A DNA stretch of 64,000 nucleotides from 66-474 sp035281745 (lineage in GTDB: Bacteria > Pseudomonadota > Gammaproteobacteria > Xanthomonadales > Rhodanobacteraceae), in NCBI GenBank assembly GCA_035281745.1, contig DATEDI010000006.1:1-64000 (forward strand), in the 5' to 3' direction. How positions within the stretch are numbered: position 1 is the first letter of the stretch; each line of letters opens with the position of its first letter. Shown here one piece after another: positions 60,124-64,000 of the stretch. A model generated the notes under the pieces. The model was given only the letters and a program-made list of their open reading frames with translations, had not been told where the DNA came from and made no database searches. A program made the translations under genes and the position numbers.

Positions 60124-62313
60124 ATGCGCCATCTGCTGACCGGAATCTTGCTTTGCGTGGCCGCGCTGACGTGCATCACCGCGCATGCGGCCTTCGCGAT
60201 CCTGCCCACGCCGCAACATCTGACCCGCGGCCAGGGTGCGTTCGAATTGCATCGCGGCGCACGTATCGCGGCGCCCGCCGGTGCCCGCACCCAGTGGATT
60301 GCGGATTTTCTTCGTGATTCGATTGAGACGCAGACCGGCGTCAAGCTGCGGGTGGTCGCGTCGCCCGCGCGTGGCCGCATCACCCTGCGCATTGATCCGA
60401 CGGTTCAGGGCAACGAGGCCTATCGGCTGGACGTGACGCCCAAGGCGGTCACGATTTCGGCGGGCGACGAGCGCGGTCTGTTCTGGGGTGTGCAAACCTT
60501 CCGGCAGTTGCTGCCGCTGCAGCACGAGGTGCCACCGACGATCCCGGCGGTGCACGTTGAGGACGCGCCACGCTATGCATGGCGCGGCGTGATGCTGGAC
60601 GTGTCACGGCATTTCTATCCAGTCGACTTCATCAAGAAGCAGATCGACTTGATGTCGTACTACAAGTTCGACGTGTTCCACTGGCACCTCACCGACGACC
60701 AGGGCTGGCGCATCCAGATCAAGCGTTACCCGAAGCTGACCCAAGTCGGCGCATGGCGGACCGAGGCCGACGGCAGCCGCTATGGCGGCTTCTACACCCA
60801 GGACCAGATCCGCGACGTGGTGGCGTACGCACGCGAACGCAACGTGATGGTGGTGCCGGAGATCGAGATGCCGGGTCATGCCAGCGCGGCTCTCGCGGCG
60901 TATCCCGAACTTTCGTGCAGCGGCAAGCCGATCACGGTGCCGACCACATGGGGGGTGTTCCACGACGTGGATTGCGTTGGCAACGATGCGACATTCGCGT
61001 TCCTGCAGCACGTGCTGGATGAAGTGATTAGGTTGTTTCCGTCGCCGTATCTTCACATCGGCGGCGACGAGGTGCCGGAAGGCGTGTGGGCCGATTGTGC
61101 GTCATGCCAGGAGTTGGCGCGCACGCAGGACTTGAACGGCGAGCAGGGGCTGCACGGTTATTTCGTCCGCCGCATCCAGGCGTATCTTGCGGGCAAGGGC
61201 AAGACCATGGTCGGCTGGGATGAAATCCTGGAAGGCCAACTCGATCCGCAAGCGGTGGTGGAAGTGTGGCGCGGACCCGATGAGGCCAAGAAGGCGCTGG
61301 CGAACGGCAACCGCATCATCATCGCCAGCCCGTTCTACCTCGATACGCCCATCGATCGCATGACGTTGCAGGACTTGTATCGCACTGATCCGTTCGATGA
61401 TCCGCTGTTCGCGAAATATCCCGGCAAGGTGCTGGGCGGCGAAGCGCCGCTGTGGAGCGAGCGCGCCACACCGCTGAATGGCGACGCCCGCCTGTATCCG
61501 CGGCTGTTCGCGATTGCCGAGCACCTGTGGAGTGCATCAGCGCCCGACTGGCATGATTTCCTGTTGCGCGCACGCGCGCAGGAAGCGTGGCTGGGCGCGC
61601 AACACGTCGCCTACGGCCCCGAGGACAAGGACATCGTCGATGCGCGCGTGAGTTTCAATCCCACCTACAAGCGCTGGCGCATCCGGGCCGCGCGCGGCTT
61701 CGATGACTTGCGCTTGCACTACACAATGGATGGCAGCGAACCGACCGCTGCATCGCCGTCATTCGAAGACGTATTGGATCTGTACACGCCGACCACGCTC
61801 ACGTTCGCCCCATTTCGCGGCAGCGTGCAATACCAGGCCAGCCAGACGTTCCAGATGGTGCCGAACCTCGCGTTGGGCAATTCCGTGACCTTCGCCGCGC
61901 CGCCTGCCGGGCGCTATTCGGCCGATCTCACCGACGGCATCCTGGGCGCCCAGTACCACGATGGCGCGTGGGCCGGCTGGCAGGGCGCAGACATGGATGC
62001 CACGATCGACCTCGGCCGACCGACCGAACTGCACGCGATCGACGCACGCTTTCTGCAGAATGCGCAGGCCTGGATTTTGTTGCCGCGCAGCGTGAGTTTC
62101 GAGGCGTCGAACGATGGCAAGTCCTGGACGATGTTGCAGACGACACCGCTCACGGTCGATCCGAACGACATGCACCCGTCGATCCGCGATGTTGCGTGCA
62201 ACCTGCAAATTCCTGTCACCGCGCGCTACCTTCGGGTGGTGGCGATGCGTTATGGCCAGCAGATCAATGGCATCGATACGTGGATTTTCTCCGACGAGAT
62301 CATCGCGAAATGA
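60124..62313 (+). CDS. Beta-N-acetylhexosaminidase, GH20
   Basis: An exported glycosidase of 729 residues with a Sec signal peptide (MRHLLTGILLCVAALTCITAHA). Domains are a GH20b-like N-terminal region (about 25-150), a GH20 barrel (about 155-500) with MLDVSRHFYPV, FHWHLTDDQGWRI, PEIEMPGHASAAL and the catalytic Asp315-Glu316 pair in IGGDEVPEG, a small chitobiase-type C-terminal segment, and an F5/8-like discoidin domain (about 585-729). It removes terminal GlcNAc and uses substrate-assisted catalysis. It follows the lactonase by 12 bp and overlaps the mannosidase by ATGA. Confidence 0.94.
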   Translation: MRHLLTGILLCVAALTCITAHAAFAILPTPQHLTRGQGAFELHRGARIAAPAGARTQWIADFLRDSIETQTGVKLRVVASPARGRITLRIDPTVQGNEAYRLDVTPKAVTISAGDERGLFWGVQTFRQLLPLQHEVPPTIPAVHVEDAPRYAWRGVMLDVSRHFYPVDFIKKQIDLMSYYKFDVFHWHLTDDQGWRIQIKRYPKLTQVGAWRTEADGSRYGGFYTQDQIRDVVAYARERNVMVVPEIEMPGHASAALAAYPELSCSGKPITVPTTWGVFHDVDCVGNDATFAFLQHVLDEVIRLFPSPYLHIGGDEVPEGVWADCASCQELARTQDLNGEQGLHGYFVRRIQAYLAGKGKTMVGWDEILEGQLDPQAVVEVWRGPDEAKKALANGNRIIIASPFYLDTPIDRMTLQDLYRTDPFDDPLFAKYPGKVLGGEAPLWSERATPLNGDARLYPRLFAIAEHLWSASAPDWHDFLLRARAQEAWLGAQHVAYGPEDKDIVDARVSFNPTYKRWRIRAARGFDDLRLHYTMDGSEPTAASPSFEDVLDLYTPTTLTFAPFRGSVQYQASQTFQMVPNLALGNSVTFAAPPAGRYSADLTDGILGAQYHDGAWAGWQGADMDATIDLGRPTELHAIDARFLQNAQAWILLPRSVSFEASNDGKSWTMLQTTPLTVDPNDMHPSIRDVACNLQIPVTARYLRVVAMRYGQQINGIDTWIFSDEIIAK

Positions 62314-64000
62314 TCGGGCCGCGCGCGAGGTGCAGCTGGCGATGGCTGCTCGCGTTGGCGTGGCTCGCGTTGTTGCCATCGTTGGCAAGCGCACTCACCA
62401 CGCAGTCGCTGGATGCGGGTTGGCAATTCCGGATCGCTCTCGGTGATACGCACGCGAAGGATCATCCCCGCACGGTGCAATGGCTGCCCGCGACGGTGCC
62501 GGGCTCGGTGCAGACCGATCTGATGGCGCTGAAGCTGATTCCCGATCCGTACTGGCGCGACGACGAAGCGAAGGTCCAGTGGGTGGGATTGTCGAACTGG
62601 CAATACAGGAAAACTTTCGATGTCGATGACGCGACGCTCGATCGCGCGCATGTCGATCTGGTGTTCGAAGGTCTCGATACCTTCGCGGACGTCTATTTGA
62701 ACGGTCACGAGATACTTTCCGCCGACAACATGTTCCGCCGCTGGCGCGTGCCGGTGAAGCCGTTGTTGCACAGAGGAACGAACACACTGGAGGTGAAGCT
62801 GTACTCGCCGATCGAACGCCTGCAGCCGTGGCTTCTGAAACAACCGTACGCGCTGCCGGGCGAATTCGATTCCGCCTTCGGCGACGAGCCCAAGGGCAAG
62901 CAGACCGCCAATTACGTGCGCAAAGCCGCGTACCAATATGGATGGGACTGGGGTCCGCGCGTCGTCACCGAAGGCATCTGGCAGCACGTCAAGCTGGAAA
63001 GCTGGGATGCGCTGCGGCTGGCTGACTTCCATGTCGCGCAGAAATCGGTGACTGCCGATGTTGCGAAGCTGGCGGCGCAACTGGAGATCGAGGCCGATCA
63101 GGCGACGCCTGCCCATATCGTGGTGCGCTGGCGTGCGCCGGACGGCAAAACGCGATCGCTGCAGCACGACGTCGGGTTGAAGGCTGGCGACAACCACGTC
63201 GCGATTCCCCTCGAGATCGCGCATCCGCAACGCTGGTGGCCAGTCGGCTACGGCAAACCGAATCTCTATGACTTCCATGTCGACGTCGCGGTTGGCGGCA
63301 AGATGCTGGCGAATGATGACAAGGAAACTGGATTGCGCAGCATCGAACTCCGTCGCCGCAAGGACCAATGGGGAAAGAGTTTCGAATTCGTCGTCAACGG
63401 CGTGCCGATCTTTGCCAAGGGCGCCAATTTCATTCCGCCCGACATCTTCCCGACGCGCGTCACGTCCACGCAGATCCGGCACCTGCTCGAATCGGCGCGC
63501 GACGCCAACATGAACATGCTGCGCGTGTGGGGCGGGGGCTATTACCTGCCGGACGATTTCTACGCGACGGCCGACAAGCTGGGCCTGATGGTCTGGCAGG
63601 ACTTCATGTTCGGTGGCGCGATTCCGCCGTCCGACGCGGCGTTCGATGACAACGTGCGTGCGGAGGCCACGCAGCAGGTGCGGCGCCTGCGCGATCACCC
63701 GAGCATCGTGTTGTGGTGCGGCAACAACGAGGTCGAAACCGGTTGGGAATCCTGGGACGATCGCAAGGCGTTCAAGAAGACCCTCACTGCGGCGCAGCGC
63801 CAGCACATCGAGCAGGGCATGCGCGAGTTGTTCGACCACACGTTGCGCGGCGTTGTCGCGAAGTACGAACCCGAAATACCGTACTGGCCCAGCACGCCCG
63901 GCACCGATTACGACGGACCGGTCAACGTCACCGACGATGGCGATTACCACTACTGGAATGTGTGGTCGGGCGACGCGTTGCCGGTGACGGCCTATCTCGA
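62310..64000 (+). CDS. Beta-mannosidase, GH2 (3' end outside window)
   Basis: The ATG overlaps the GH20 stop, and 563 codons are visible without a stop. A signal-like N-terminus (RWLLALAWLALLPSLASA) precedes LDAGWQFR, the GH2 sugar-binding domain with ATVPGSVQTDLMALKLIPDPYW and GLSNWQYRKTF, then AYQYGWDWGPR and NMLRVWGGGYY. The acid/base Glu is in LWCGNNEVETGW. This is the pattern of beta-mannosidases that cut the Man-beta-1,4-GlcNAc core of N-glycans. The nucleophile region lies beyond the window. Confidence 0.92.
   Translation, partial: MIGPRARCSWRWLLALAWLALLPSLASALTTQSLDAGWQFRIALGDTHAKDHPRTVQWLPATVPGSVQTDLMALKLIPDPYWRDDEAKVQWVGLSNWQYRKTFDVDDATLDRAHVDLVFEGLDTFADVYLNGHEILSADNMFRRWRVPVKPLLHRGTNTLEVKLYSPIERLQPWLLKQPYALPGEFDSAFGDEPKGKQTANYVRKAAYQYGWDWGPRVVTEGIWQHVKLESWDALRLADFHVAQKSVTADVAKLAAQLEIEADQATPAHIVVRWRAPDGKTRSLQHDVGLKAGDNHVAIPLEIAHPQRWWPVGYGKPNLYDFHVDVAVGGKMLANDDKETGLRSIELRRRKDQWGKSFEFVVNGVPIFAKGANFIPPDIFPTRVTSTQIRHLLESARDANMNMLRVWGGGYYLPDDFYATADKLGLMVWQDFMFGGAIPPSDAAFDDNVRAEATQQVRRLRDHPSIVLWCGNNEVETGWESWDDRKAFKKTLTAAQRQHIEQGMRELFDHTLRGVVAKYEPEIPYWPSTPGTDYDGPVNVTDDGDYHYWNVWSGDALPVTAYL

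Noticed and set aside
62250..63950. 566-codon minus-strand open frame
   Set aside because: Antisense to the GH2 beta-mannosidase, whose catalytic motif lies in the plus frame.

Overview
The window is a GC-rich gammaproteobacterial chromosome segment. It most resembles the Lysobacterales/Xanthomonadales, perhaps Rhodanobacteraceae. The grounds are the order rnpB - mraZ/dcw cluster - ftsZ - lpxC - dciA (convergent) - M23 peptidase - secA, the absence of murD from the dcw cluster, and a Xanthomonas-type non-phosphorylating L-fucose pathway. Family assignments are made from the sequence and from memory of the families; no database search was run.

Region 1 (1-23165) is core cell-wall, division and secretion machinery. 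It opens with the 3' part of RNase P RNA and a hairpin-repeat spacer. A consensus-like promoter with 10-bp-spaced MraZ boxes follows, then a tightly overlapping cluster mraZ-rsmH-ftsL-ftsI-murE-murF-mraY-ftsW-murG-murC-ddlB-ftsQ-ftsA-ftsZ. After it come lpxC, divergent dciA / M23 peptidase, and secA. Unusual points are an 83-bp tandem duplication at the murE/murF junction, the missing murD, and stem-loop repeats placed directly after several gene ends.

Region 2 (23166-40845) is mixed accessory and housekeeping. It holds a compositionally distinct nuclease-like gene behind pilRS, tRNA-Thr(CGT), a SMUG-like uracil-DNA glycosylase facing a probable Nmad3 protein, an SDR, a thiamine-binding DUF77 protein, azurin, pncB and cytochrome b561. 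Two decayed gene ends (sensor kinase, GMC oxidoreductase) lie on either side of cytochrome b561. Next come a histone-H1-like lysine-rich protein, an NRAMP-like transporter, a pair of MacB/FtsX-type permeases under a probable sigma-54 promoter, and an isochorismatase-like hydrolase.

Region 3 (40956-64000) is a glycan-utilisation locus. A minus-strand operon carries glycosylasparaginase, cutC, a sugar MFS transporter, a PfkB kinase and an AGE-family isomerase. A divergent plus-strand operon carries an aldo/keto reductase, an SDR, an FAA hydrolase and L-fuconate dehydratase. Beyond it lie fucP with a mutarotase, an IclR regulator, two GH29 fucosidases, a large TonB-dependent receptor, an L-fuconolactonase-like hydrolase, a GH20 hexosaminidase and a GH2 beta-mannosidase cut by the window end. 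Together these could take up and dismantle core-fucosylated N-glycans: fucose to pyruvate plus lactate, mannose to fructose-6-phosphate, and release of GlcNAc from Asn.
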